This document shows, piece by piece, positions 16,201-24,907 of a DNA stretch of 40,550 bases (its first letter is position 1; the number at the start of each line of letters is the position of its first letter). This DNA comes from Vibrio halioticoli NBRC 102217. GTDB taxonomy: Bacteria > Pseudomonadota > Gammaproteobacteria > Enterobacterales > Vibrionaceae. The position numbers and the translations under genes are program-made. The notes beneath the pieces are model-generated. The model saw only the letters and a list, made by a program, of their open reading frames with translations. It was not told the origin of the DNA and made no database searches. The DNA lies in the NCBI RefSeq assembly GCF_000496695.1, contig NZ_BAUJ01000015.1:1-40550 (forward strand), read 5' to 3'.

Positions 16201-17139
16201 ATGAGCACGCAAGTGTTAGAGGCAAGTGAAGAGCTCCGTCACATCGCACTCAACAAAAGAATAAAGTCGTTATGGATGGGTACAACTCAAGGGTGGGCAT
16301 TGCAGGCACAGCGTCTGTCGTTTCTGGCGTTAGCCAAGCATCTGTTCTTGTTGGTATGCGGAACCATTATGGTGTTCCCGTTTTTGTGGATGCTATCGGG
16401 TTCGTTAAAAACCAATGACGAAATCTTTGCCAATCCGTTGGATTTAATTCCGGCGCAGTTTCGCTGGGAAACCTTTGTCGAGACGTTCCATAGTGCGCCG
16501 TTTGGTTTGTATATTTTTAACAGTTTTAGCGTGGCGCTGTTCACCACTTTATTGGTGATTGTTAACTCAGCGATGTTTGCCTATGCGCTGACACAGCTAA
16601 AGTTTCGCAGCAAAACCGTGCTCTATTTTGTGGTGATGGGCTGTTACATGTTGCCTGGCGCAGTGACTTACATTCCGTCGTACATCACCTTGGCAAAATT
16701 GGGTTTGATTGATTCGCACTTGGGCTTGATTGCCTCTAACGCCGCCTCAGTATTTGGCGTGTTTTATCTACGACAAGTGTTTATCAAAGTTCATCCGTCT
16801 TTAATCGAGGCGGCAAGAATTGATGGTGCAGGTGAGCTTAAAATTTTATGGGCAATCATCTTACCGCAATGTAAAGCGGCAGTGGCAACGCTGTTTCTGA
16901 TCACTTTTATTACTAACTACAACAGTTATATGTGGCCAAGCTTGGTGATTACCTCTCAGGAATTAAACCTGATTGCCACCGGGATTCGTCACTACTTTAT
17001 TGCCGAGGGTAACTACGGCTTGAACTGGTCGCAAATTATGGCCGCCAGCACCATAGCCGTATTGCCTTTGTTAATTTTATTCGTCATTTGTCAAAAGACG
17101 ATTCTTTCAGGTATCGCCGATAACGGCGTAAAAGAGTAA
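16201..17139 (+). CDS. ABC importer inner-membrane permease, UgpE/MalG-like
   Basis: 312 residues. A longer N-terminal cytoplasmic stretch (about 45 residues) precedes six membrane segments, with FPFLWMLSGSLKTNDEIFANP as the MalG-type first periplasmic region. The EAA motif is IEAARIDGAGELKILWAIILPQ. TNYNSYMWPSLVI lies in the substrate-facing late segment, as in UgpE. GAGGACGAAATT precedes the ATG. The binding-protein gene starts 6 bp after its stop, so expression is tightly coupled. Confidence 0.92.
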   Translation: MSTQVLEASEELRHIALNKRIKSLWMGTTQGWALQAQRLSFLALAKHLFLLVCGTIMVFPFLWMLSGSLKTNDEIFANPLDLIPAQFRWETFVETFHSAPFGLYIFNSFSVALFTTLLVIVNSAMFAYALTQLKFRSKTVLYFVVMGCYMLPGAVTYIPSYITLAKLGLIDSHLGLIASNAASVFGVFYLRQVFIKVHPSLIEAARIDGAGELKILWAIILPQCKAAVATLFLITFITNYNSYMWPSLVITSQELNLIATGIRHYFIAEGNYGLNWSQIMAASTIAVLPLLILFVICQKTILSGIADNGVKE

Positions 17140-17145
17140 ATAGAA

Positions 17146-18426
17146 ATGAAACTAAAAACCTTAGCACTCGTGTGCGCAAGCGCAGCAACCGTTGCAATGT
17201 TTTCTAGCAATGTTCTGGCTGCTACAGAAGTTAACTTCTGGTACTCAGGTGGTACTAAACCACAGAAGATGATGAATGAGTTAATTGCAGAGTTTAATGC
17301 CAGCCAAGACCAGTATGTGGTTAAAGGGGCGTTGCAGGGTAACTATTCAGAAACGTACCAAAAACTACAAGCAGGTTTAGCCTCTAAAACGGCGCCAGAG
17401 TTAGTACTGCTAGATTCAGGTCGAGCGGTAGCAATGCATAACCGTGGTTTGAGCCGAGATTTGACCAGCTTTATGGACGCGGAATTTAATTTCTCTGACT
17501 TCATTGGCGCATTTAAAGATCAAGTTACCGCAGAAGATGGCTCTGTGATTGGTTTGCCTGCATACGGCACTACACAAGTGTTTTACTACAACAAGCAAGT
17601 ATTGGCTGATAACGGTTTTACTGAAAAAGACCTAAGCACATGGCAGGGCGTGGCAAAAGTGGCAGAAAAAGTTACTCAACGTGATGCGAAAGGCGATGTG
17701 ACGTTTTACGGCTGGGAGCCAATGTGGGGCGCTGATAACCTAATTGATGCTGCATTTTCAAACGGTGCGAAAATCATTAGTGACGATGGCAAAACCGTTT
17801 TGATTGATTCTGCGCAGTGGGTTGAAGTGTGGGATAGCTTCCGTAAATGGATTCATGACGATCAAATCATGCGCATTCATTACGGCGGTCAAGGCTGGGA
17901 ATACTGGTACAAAACCATTGATGATGTCATGAAAGACAAAGCACTGGGTTATACCGGTTCATCAGGCGATCAGGGCGACCTTGACTTTACTAAGCTGAGC
18001 GCAACGACTCAGCCAGGTTGGGGCTCACACCCAGCTGCGCCACAAGCCGGCGCTTTAGTGTACGTGATGCCAAAAGGCACTGACGACCTAGCGGCAAAAG
18101 GGGCGTTTGAATTTGTTGAGTTCTACACCAATGCGAAAAACACCGCGGCTTGGTCAATGTTCACCGGTTACATTCCAGTGCGTAACAGCGTTTCTGAAGT
18201 ATCAGAATACCAAGAGTTTACTCAGCAAAACCCGCAAGCTTTGATTCCTTTAACGCAGGCGAACACGGCAACTAAAGACTTCTTAGATCCAACCAACGGC
18301 CAGATCATGGACGCATTGAAGTTAGCCGCCGATCAGGTACAAATTCAAAACGTGCCTGCGGAAAAAGCACTGCAACAAGCGGCTAAGAGAGCGCAACGTG
18401 CACTAGATAGAGCAAACCGCTCTTAG
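17146..18426 (+). CDS. ABC importer periplasmic substrate-binding protein (UgpB-like)
   Basis: 426 residues with a signal peptide (cleavage about residue 25, VLAATEVNFW). The mature start VNFWYSGGTKPQKMMNELIAEFN and the segment LQGNYSETYQKLQAGLASKTAPELVLLD resemble the glycerol-3-phosphate / glycerophosphodiester binding protein UgpB, where the matching region is a GNYxxxxxAGxxA pattern. Family 1 extracellular solute-binding proteins have this length. It would deliver an organophosphate or sugar to the UgpA/E-like permeases. A terminator-like hairpin at 18488 follows and may make this the most abundant product of the operon. Confidence 0.9.
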   Translation: MKLKTLALVCASAATVAMFSSNVLAATEVNFWYSGGTKPQKMMNELIAEFNASQDQYVVKGALQGNYSETYQKLQAGLASKTAPELVLLDSGRAVAMHNRGLSRDLTSFMDAEFNFSDFIGAFKDQVTAEDGSVIGLPAYGTTQVFYYNKQVLADNGFTEKDLSTWQGVAKVAEKVTQRDAKGDVTFYGWEPMWGADNLIDAAFSNGAKIISDDGKTVLIDSAQWVEVWDSFRKWIHDDQIMRIHYGGQGWEYWYKTIDDVMKDKALGYTGSSGDQGDLDFTKLSATTQPGWGSHPAAPQAGALVYVMPKGTDDLAAKGAFEFVEFYTNAKNTAAWSMFTGYIPVRNSVSEVSEYQEFTQQNPQALIPLTQANTATKDFLDPTNGQIMDALKLAADQVQIQNVPAEKALQQAAKRAQRALDRANRS

Positions 18427-18487
18427 TCACGGCCTAATTATCTATGTGCGCCTAACGTGGTAAGTACATAGATTTAGCATAAAGAAG

Positions 18488-18514
18488 TGGTCCACTTTAG
18501 GGTGGGCCATTTTT
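18488..18514 (+). terminator. Intra-operon terminator/attenuator after binding-protein gene
   Basis: TGGTCCAC / GTGGGCCA, an 8-bp stem with one G-T pair and loop TTTAGG, is followed directly by five T residues. It sits between the binding protein and the downstream enzymes, the usual place for partial termination. Confidence 0.8.
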
Positions 18515-18552
18515 AATTATCCCTTTTACCTTAGATGAACGTGGTGAACACA

Positions 18553-20046
18553 ATGACCTTATTTACAGGTGAAGTCGCATTTGGCAGACAGCGCATGCTT
18601 TTTGACGTGCCTGCTGACGCTGATTTGGTAAGAGTTACCGGCACTACAGTGACTAAGGGATTCTTATACGCAGCGGTGTACGATGCAAAGCACGCTTTTC
18701 GTGGCAAAGTGTTGTTTGAAAAATCGCACAAATCTTTGCTTATCCAATCCCAAAACTCAGGTTTCGGCGCAATTGATGGTGAGATCAGCGCAGGCGAATG
18801 GTATTTGGAATTGTATAACTTAGAGGGTGAATTTCGCGGTGAGCGCGCCATGCAATATCAGGTGGTGGTGCAGTGTTTCAGTCAAGAACAGAATACCTAT
18901 GTTGATGAAGCGCAAGACTACGCCGAGCATTTACAGCTCACTTCAGTCGTAACCTCAGCGCATGGCATTGATTTTGATTATTCAAATCTGCTTTGCACTG
19001 AGTCACGTTGGTATCGAGGCGATTTGCATGCCCATAGCCAACTTTCAGACGGACACAATAGCTTGCAAGCGGCGAACAATATCGTCGAAGCGCAAGGTCT
19101 TGATTTCTTCTTTTTCACTGAACACAACATTTGTCAGCCGAAACTGCCTATATCTAAGCAGTGCCTATTTTTACCTGCAATCGAAGTCACTACCGATCTA
19201 GGGCATTTCAATGTGCATGGGCCGACTAGCTCATTAGATTTAAGGGCGATTGAACACAGCAGTGTTGCCACCATACAGGCGGGTTTGGATATCGCCACCC
19301 AAGGGCATAGTTCGATAAGTCTAAATCATCCGATGATGAAACCTTGGCATTGGAAGTATCAAGATATTGCTCTAGCGCAAGTCTCTACCTTTGAAGTGTG
19401 TTGCGATCCCACTTGGTCTACCTCAGCCAAAGCGACCGACGATGCGCTATTGATACTAACGCAAATGTGGAATTGCGGCCATCGAATTACCGCAGTGGGT
19501 GGCAGTGACGGTCATTTACAGCCTCATGAGCGTAATCCAAAAGCCAGTGAGCCTTCGTTATATGGCGATCCTTCTACCTTTGTGTATAGCCACGGTTTAA
19601 GTGGAGAAGGGATATTGTCAGGGCTTAGAAATGGACAGGTTTATATCGAGCGTCGTTGCGGTTTGCAGTTTGCTATTTACTCAGGCGATAGCACGACCCA
19701 ATTACAGCCGGGACAAGACTCAAAAGGCCAGGCGTTAACTTATCATTTATCGGTGACCGATAGCCATCATCCCTATTACGCAGAATGTATTGTCGATGGT
19801 GTTGTCGTGGCGCGTATTGCGCTGAGCGAGCAAGCGCAAGCGGTACGTATTGCCAAGGGATACGCTTGGTGTCGCGTTGATATCCGTCGTGGACATATGC
19901 CTGATAGCGGCAACATCGCTGCTGAACAAAATGAGTTTGAAGGATGCATTAACGCATTATTTGATGGCTCAAAACCACAATTTAACCAACCCCTAGTCGA
20001 TACTTGGGGAGAACTAATGGAGCGAATAAATAGTGACGAAGTATAA
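18553..20046 (+). CDS. PHP-domain metal-dependent phosphoesterase (CehA/McbA-like)
   Basis: 497 residues and no signal peptide, so cytoplasmic. An N-terminal beta-rich domain of about 150 residues is followed by a PHP core with all expected metal ligands: RGDLHAHSQLSDG (His159, His161, Asp166), FFTEHN (His191), AIEVTT (Glu211), SLNHP (His259) and GGSDGH (Asp319, His321). This subgroup contains phosphodiesterases and the CehA/McbA hydrolases. Placed in an importer operon with a HAD phosphatase, it probably cleaves an imported phosphodiester. Of two in-frame ATGs (18535 and 18553), only 18553 has a suitable ribosome-binding site (GGTGA, 5 bp upstream). It overlaps the next gene by 14 bp. Confidence 0.82.
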   Translation: MTLFTGEVAFGRQRMLFDVPADADLVRVTGTTVTKGFLYAAVYDAKHAFRGKVLFEKSHKSLLIQSQNSGFGAIDGEISAGEWYLELYNLEGEFRGERAMQYQVVVQCFSQEQNTYVDEAQDYAEHLQLTSVVTSAHGIDFDYSNLLCTESRWYRGDLHAHSQLSDGHNSLQAANNIVEAQGLDFFFFTEHNICQPKLPISKQCLFLPAIEVTTDLGHFNVHGPTSSLDLRAIEHSSVATIQAGLDIATQGHSSISLNHPMMKPWHWKYQDIALAQVSTFEVCCDPTWSTSAKATDDALLILTQMWNCGHRITAVGGSDGHLQPHERNPKASEPSLYGDPSTFVYSHGLSGEGILSGLRNGQVYIERRCGLQFAIYSGDSTTQLQPGQDSKGQALTYHLSVTDSHHPYYAECIVDGVVVARIALSEQAQAVRIAKGYAWCRVDIRRGHMPDSGNIAAEQNEFEGCINALFDGSKPQFNQPLVDTWGELMERINSDEV

Positions 20047-20770
20047 AGCACTGTTATTTGACAAAGACGGTACCTTACTCGAATTTCATAATATGTGGCT
20101 CAATGTTGCGCGCGCCGCCTGTGAGCAAGTTAAAGCGTATAGCGAGCAGCATAATGCCAACTCAAATGTGACCAGTAGTGAGCTTTTATTGGCAATTGGC
20201 GTAGAAGGGGATGTGGTTGATAACTATGGATTATTGGCTTCAAACCCTGTGGAAGATACCGCGCTAGTGTGGTTTGAACTGCTGAAACCTAAAGTGACGT
20301 TAATCGAATTTACCCAAATCACGAAACTGGCCTTTAATGAGCAAGTGGAACAAAACCCGCAGTGGATCGAGGCTTTGCCGGGCATTGGTGACAAGCTGAG
20401 CCAGTTAAAACAGCAAGGTATGTTGCTCGGCGTTGCTACAGCAGATACCAAAGATTCCACCCTTTATACCTTACAGCAATCGGGGTTAGAGGGTCTGTTT
20501 GACTATGTCGGCTATTCCGATGGTGATATTGAACCAAAACCGGCTCCAGCCCTGCTCAATGCGTTTTGCGAGCAGTGCGGAATCAAGCCTCACGAAGTGA
20601 TTATGTTTGGCGATACGGTATCGGACATGGAATTTGGCCGCAATGCGGGCGCAAAAAACGTCGGTGTATTAACCGGTACGGCGCAGCAACATGAGCTAGA
20701 GCCGATGGCGGATATTGTGATTGCTTCGGTGGCGGATTTTAACCCGACCGAATTTAACGAATTGATGTAA
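20033..20770 (+). CDS. HAD-superfamily phosphatase (phosphoglycolate-phosphatase-like)
   Basis: 245 residues starting at GTG inside the 3' end of the PHP gene (14-bp overlap). Motif I is LLFDKDGTLLEF with nucleophile Asp10 and acid Asp12. Motif II is in GVATADTK (about 133-140), motif III is Lys169 in EPKPAP, and motif IV is FGDTVSDMEFG (Asp194, Asp198). The helical cap between motifs I and II gives a C1-cap type enzyme like Gph. It probably removes a phosphate monoester group released by the PHP enzyme. It ends 9 bp before the ATPase gene. Confidence 0.9.
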   Translation: MTKYKALLFDKDGTLLEFHNMWLNVARAACEQVKAYSEQHNANSNVTSSELLLAIGVEGDVVDNYGLLASNPVEDTALVWFELLKPKVTLIEFTQITKLAFNEQVEQNPQWIEALPGIGDKLSQLKQQGMLLGVATADTKDSTLYTLQQSGLEGLFDYVGYSDGDIEPKPAPALLNAFCEQCGIKPHEVIMFGDTVSDMEFGRNAGAKNVGVLTGTAQQHELEPMADIVIASVADFNPTEFNELM

Positions 20771-20779
20771 GGGTAAACC

Positions 20780-21922
20780 ATGGCTGAAGTAACACTAAAA
20801 GGGGTAGAGAAAACCTACCCAAATGGCTTTAAAGCGGTGCACGGCATCAACCTTAATATTCGTGAAGGCGAGTTTATGGTGTTTGTTGGCCCGTCAGGCT
20901 GCGCCAAATCCACCACTTTACGCATGATTGCAGGGCTGGAAGATATTTCAGGCGGCGATATTTATATTGGTGAGAAGCGGGTTAATGATCTGCCTCCAAA
21001 AGATCGCGGCATCTCTATGGTGTTCCAAAACTACGCCCTGTATCCGCACATGTCCGTTTACGACAATATGGCGTTTGGTTTAAAACAGCAAAAATTGCCT
21101 AAGGATGAGATACAAGAGCGTATCGCAGTGGCGGCTAAAACCTTAGATATTGAACATTTATTGGATAATAAACCCGGCGAAATGTCCGGCGGGCAAAGAC
21201 AGCGCGTAGCACTAGGACGCGCTATGGTGCGCAAGCCGGATGTATTTTTGTTTGATGAGCCATTGTCGAATCTAGACGCTAAATTACGCGTGTCTACGCG
21301 AGTGAGCATTTCACAGCTGCACAGTGATTTAAAACGAGAAGGGCAAAACGCCACCATGATCTATGTGACCCATGATCAGGTGGAAGCGATGACGCTCGGC
21401 GACCGTATTTGCGTGTTAAATCAAGGCAAAATCATGCAAGTGGATACGCCGATGAACCTGTATCAATACCCTGCGAATAAGTTTGTGGCAGGCTTTATTG
21501 GTTCGCCTGCTATGAACCTAATAAAAAGCAAAATTGTCGAGATTGACGGGGTGATGAGCGTCGAGTCTGAAAGTGGGGTTTGTTGGCAATTACCGCAAGA
21601 TAAGCAAGCCATTGCGCGAGATAAAATCGGTCAGTGGGTGTGGTTTGGGGTGCGTCCAGAGCATATTCAATTGGCGCATCAAGACGATGATTTGGCAGTA
21701 GCCGTTAACACGCAAACCCATCCAGTCGATGTGGTGGAATCTATGGGTAACGAGCTGTATTTGTACTTCACGGTCGGTGATGACAAATTGGTGGCGCGTG
21801 TGCCGTTTGATGGTCAGCACATTGCTAAAAGTGGCGATAAAGCCTTATTGCATTTCAATACTGCTCAGTGTCATTTATTTGATTTACATACCGAGCAAAG
21901 TCTAGCTGTGAATGCAGACTAG
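20780..21922 (+). CDS. ABC importer ATPase, UgpC/MalK-like
   Basis: 380 residues. Walker A GPSGCAKST (37-45) has Ala42 where Gly is usual. Other motifs are Q-loop VFQNYALYPHMSVYDNMAFG (Gln83), signature MSGGQRQRVALGRA (from 135), Walker B VFLFDEP (Asp159, Glu160), and a D-loop SNLDAKLR. An H-loop VTHDQVEAMTLGDRI follows. The C-terminal regulatory TOBE domain (from about residue 240, after FIGSPAMNLI) is the UgpC/MalK type. It energises the importer whose permeases and binding protein lie 3-5 kb upstream. It is the last gene of the operon, with a hairpin at 21930. Confidence 0.93.
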   Translation: MAEVTLKGVEKTYPNGFKAVHGINLNIREGEFMVFVGPSGCAKSTTLRMIAGLEDISGGDIYIGEKRVNDLPPKDRGISMVFQNYALYPHMSVYDNMAFGLKQQKLPKDEIQERIAVAAKTLDIEHLLDNKPGEMSGGQRQRVALGRAMVRKPDVFLFDEPLSNLDAKLRVSTRVSISQLHSDLKREGQNATMIYVTHDQVEAMTLGDRICVLNQGKIMQVDTPMNLYQYPANKFVAGFIGSPAMNLIKSKIVEIDGVMSVESESGVCWQLPQDKQAIARDKIGQWVWFGVRPEHIQLAHQDDDLAVAVNTQTHPVDVVESMGNELYLYFTVGDDKLVARVPFDGQHIAKSGDKALLHFNTAQCHLFDLHTEQSLAVNAD

Positions 21923-21929
21923 CTTGCAT

Positions 21930-21963
21930 GGCTCACCTACGCTTAAATGCGCCTAGGTGAGCC
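21930..21963. terminator. Terminator-like hairpin between ABC operon and PepT-like gene
   Basis: GGCTCACCTA (21930-21939) pairs with TAGGTGAGCC (21954-21963), with an inner CGC/GCG pair. The downstream U-run is weak (CTATTACTCTGTTTTTA). It lies between convergent genes. Confidence 0.65.
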
Positions 21964-21995
21964 CTATTACTCTGTTTTTATTTGGCTAAATAGTC

Positions 21996-23102
21996 TTATT
22001 TGGTTAAATACGCCATTAAAAACTGCGAAATCTTACGCATGTCTTCAATAGCAATATACTCTTCAGTGGTGTGCACTTTTGCCATACCCGTAGATAGGTT
22101 AACAATGGTTAAGCCTTTCTCTGCAAAGATATTCGCATCACTACCGCCGCCTGTAGAAGTGACGATAGGCTCGATGTCTAGTTGAGTGAACACTTCTTTG
22201 ACCGACTGAATATGCGGGTGTGATTCAGGGATTTGGAACGGGTTGTAGGCGCGGCTAGAAACGATATCAATTTTTGCGCCGTGCTTAGTTGCTGCCGCTT
22301 CAAAAGTCTCGACCATGTGCGACACTTGCTGCGCCAGTTTACCTTCATCCAAAGAGCGTGCTTCTGCTTCTAGGTATAGGCTTGGCATAACGATGTTGGT
22401 CGCCTGTCCGCCAGAGACTACGCCAATGTTAGCCGTGGTTTCTTCATCGATGCGAGAGAGGTTCATATTGCTGATAGCATCAGAGGCAACTGTGAGCGCA
22501 TTGATGCCTTGCTCAGGAGCAAGCCCTGCGTGAGCCGGTTTACCAGTAATGGTCACTTTTAAGTTTTGCTGACCCGGGGCAACAGCAATGATAGTGCCGA
22601 TAGGGCCACCTGAATCTAAAACAATGCCCACTTCTGATTCAATCTTAGCGCAATCAAATTCTTGTGAGCCGCGTAGGCCGCCTTCTTCATACACAGTGAA
22701 TGCGATTTCAATGGTTTTATGGGCAAGGTTATTCTCTTGCAGAGTTTTCACTGCTTCTAAAATAGCGGCAATGCCAGATTTATCGTCACCACCTAAAATG
22801 GTTTCGCCATTTGAGCGAATGATGCCATCTTCAATGATTGGCTGAATACCGTTACCTGGAGTAACCGTATCCATATGACAGCTAAGTACGATGCTGCCGT
22901 CTAGTGTGCCCGGTAATTTTGCATAAATGTTGAAGCCATTGGACAGCGTTTCAGGCACGGCAAGGCGCTCTACGGAAAATCCCAACTCTTGCAGTTGTGA
23001 TTCAATATCAAGGGCAACTTCTTTTTCGTTACCTGATTCGCTATCAATTTTTACTAAATGCAGAAAGTTATCTACTAAACGGTTTTGATCTACTTGTGTC
23101 AT
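21996..23102 (-). CDS. Peptidase T-like M20 family metallopeptidase
   Basis: 368 residues from the ATG at 23102; a frame extends to 23126 but adds only MNRYRSNS. Zinc-site motifs of M20 enzymes are SCHMDTV (His and Asp), LGGDDKSG (bridging Asp), YEEGGLRGS (catalytic Glu and ligand Glu), VLDSGG (Asp ligand) and a late ST(T)EEY histidine region (VHTTEEY). The dimerisation domain lies in the middle (PAHAGLAPEQGINAL). It resembles the PepT-like cytoplasmic tripeptidase group. A perfect FNR-type palindrome lies 61 bp upstream of the chosen start. With activation at that site the transcript would begin near 23128, leaving a sensible leader only for 23102. Confidence 0.88.
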   Translation of the reverse strand: MTQVDQNRLVDNFLHLVKIDSESGNEKEVALDIESQLQELGFSVERLAVPETLSNGFNIYAKLPGTLDGSIVLSCHMDTVTPGNGIQPIIEDGIIRSNGETILGGDDKSGIAAILEAVKTLQENNLAHKTIEIAFTVYEEGGLRGSQEFDCAKIESEVGIVLDSGGPIGTIIAVAPGQQNLKVTITGKPAHAGLAPEQGINALTVASDAISNMNLSRIDEETTANIGVVSGGQATNIVMPSLYLEAEARSLDEGKLAQQVSHMVETFEAAATKHGAKIDIVSSRAYNPFQIPESHPHIQSVKEVFTQLDIEPIVTSTGGGSDANIFAEKGLTIVNLSTGMAKVHTTEEYIAIEDMRKISQFLMAYLTK

Positions 23103-23162
23103 TGAATTACTTCTATATCTATTCATGAGCGCCTAGTTACACATATTGCGTAATGCTCATTC

Positions 23163-23176
23163 TTGATCTAGATCAA
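23163..23176 (-). promoter_or_regulatory. Perfect FNR-type box upstream of PepT-like gene
   Basis: TTGATCTAGATCAA matches the FNR consensus TTGAT-N4-ATCAA exactly and is fully palindromic. It lies between the nhaD stop (23191) and the PepT-like start (23102). E. coli/Salmonella pepT is a known FNR-dependent gene, which strengthens the assignment. No experiment supports it here. Confidence 0.7.
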
Positions 23177-23190
23177 TTTCAATTCCGATT

Positions 23191-24630
23191 TTAAAACAGA
23201 TGCCCGTTAATCCATAAATGTGTGACGATGCTAGCAGCGTAACCTAAGGCAATCACGGGCATCCATTTTAAATGACCAAAGAAAGTATATTTGCCGTGCG
23301 CTGCGCCCATTAAGGCTACCCCCGCCGCAGAGCCGATGGAGAGCAAACTTCCTCCCACACCTGCGGTTAAGGTTACTAACAACCAGTTACCCATAGAAAG
23401 CTCTGGTTGCATGGTTAATATGGCAAACATCACCGGAATGTTATCGACAATGGCGGATAACACGCCAACCATCACATTCGCCCAAATAGGGTCCCACTGG
23501 GTATACATGATTTCAGAGACCAGCCCTAAATAGCCCAGTAAGCTTAACCCGCCGACACACATCACTACGCCGTAGAAAAAGAGTAACGTATCCCACTCGG
23601 CGTGCGACACTCGTCGAAAGACATCAAACGGCACCACTGAGCCTAAACGTTTTAGTGCGGCTTCATCGTGCCTAGCTTCCGCTAATGCTCTTTTCTTCGC
23701 CAGTGAACTTGGCAGAGTTTTGCGTAAGAAAAAGCCGAAGAATTGCAAATAGGCCAGTCCCATCATCATGCCGATAACGGGCGGGAAGTGGAATAATCCG
23801 TGAAAGGTAACCGCAGTGGCAATGGTTAAAATAAATAAGCCTACGATGCGGCGCGCGCCACGCTTTAGCTCCACATGTTCATGCACAGTATCGGGCTGAG
23901 TAGTCGGTACAAACAAAGACATAATGACCGCAGGGATGATGTAGTTCACCACCGATGGCACAAACAAGGTTAAGAACTGTTCAAAATTGACATGGCCTGC
24001 CTGCCATACCATCAGTGTTGTAATATCGCCAAAGGGACTAAATGCACCGCCGGCATTGGCGGCAATCACGATATTAACGCAGGCAATGTTAATGAATTTA
24101 TAGTTCGTCCCACCAACCTTCATGACCACAGCGCACATTAATAGCGCGGTGGTGAGGTTATCGGCGATGGGGGAGATAAAGAAGGACAAGATCCCGGTCA
24201 GCCAAAATAGAGAACGCAAGTTAAAGCCTTTGCTGACCATCCATGATTGCAGTGAGTCAAACAGGCGACGCTCTTCCATTGCGCTGATATAGGTCATGGC
24301 GACCAGTAAGAATAGCAGCAGCTCGGAATACTCTAATAAATTGTGGTCAAGTGCGCTCTTGGCGACCTCTATCTCTCCGAGCCTTAAAAAAGTGAAGCCA
24401 ATTAAAATCCAAATCAGTCCCGCCGCCATTAACACAGGCTTTGATTTTCTCAGCTTTAGCACCTCTTCTCCCATCACCAAACAATAAGCAATGGCAAAAA
24501 TGAACAATGCTAGATACCCTACGCCAGATTGAGTGAGATCTGGCGCACTATGGCTGGTGGCAGCGTAGGTTAACGGAGAAAAAAATAGGGATAGAAAGGC
24601 CAGAAATAATATGGACGAATAAGACTTCAC
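23191..24630 (-). CDS. nhaD: NhaD-type Na+/H+ antiporter
   Basis: 479 residues with about 12 membrane segments. The start is taken as GTG 24630 because AGGAG lies 5 bp upstream. A longer frame to the ATG at 24663 would place that ribosome-binding site inside the gene and spoil the signal-like N-terminus (VKSYSSILFLAFLSLFFSP). Conserved NhaD stretches include SPIADNLTTALLMCAVV, NAGGAFSPFGDITTLMVWQAG and VDNIPVMFAILTM, with membrane-embedded Asp residues of the ion path. It exchanges cytoplasmic Na+ (or Li+) for H+ at the inner membrane, consistent with a marine host. It is a single gene on the minus strand. Confidence 0.92.
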   Translation of the reverse strand: MKSYSSILFLAFLSLFFSPLTYAATSHSAPDLTQSGVGYLALFIFAIAYCLVMGEEVLKLRKSKPVLMAAGLIWILIGFTFLRLGEIEVAKSALDHNLLEYSELLLFLLVAMTYISAMEERRLFDSLQSWMVSKGFNLRSLFWLTGILSFFISPIADNLTTALLMCAVVMKVGGTNYKFINIACVNIVIAANAGGAFSPFGDITTLMVWQAGHVNFEQFLTLFVPSVVNYIIPAVIMSLFVPTTQPDTVHEHVELKRGARRIVGLFILTIATAVTFHGLFHFPPVIGMMMGLAYLQFFGFFLRKTLPSSLAKKRALAEARHDEAALKRLGSVVPFDVFRRVSHAEWDTLLFFYGVVMCVGGLSLLGYLGLVSEIMYTQWDPIWANVMVGVLSAIVDNIPVMFAILTMQPELSMGNWLLVTLTAGVGGSLLSIGSAAGVALMGAAHGKYTFFGHLKWMPVIALGYAASIVTHLWINGHLF

Positions 24631-24907
24631 TGCGACTCCTTGCAGACAATAAATCAGTTCCAATAGTGGCTTTTGTTTGACTATGCTCTATGGGTAAGTG
24701 GTAACAACAGTTAACAAAAGCAACAAGTTTCACATAGCCTAAACCTGAAACTAAAACAATAGCTTGCGGTGGATCACTTTTTACGAACTCAGATGAAATA
24801 ATTTAGTTAACGCCAAGTATTTATTTGGTTAACAGTCAGGTTTGGTTTGCTGAGGTGTATTTGTGTTTTATTTCAATTGTTTGAATAGATAAAGATTAAG
24901 GGATTTT

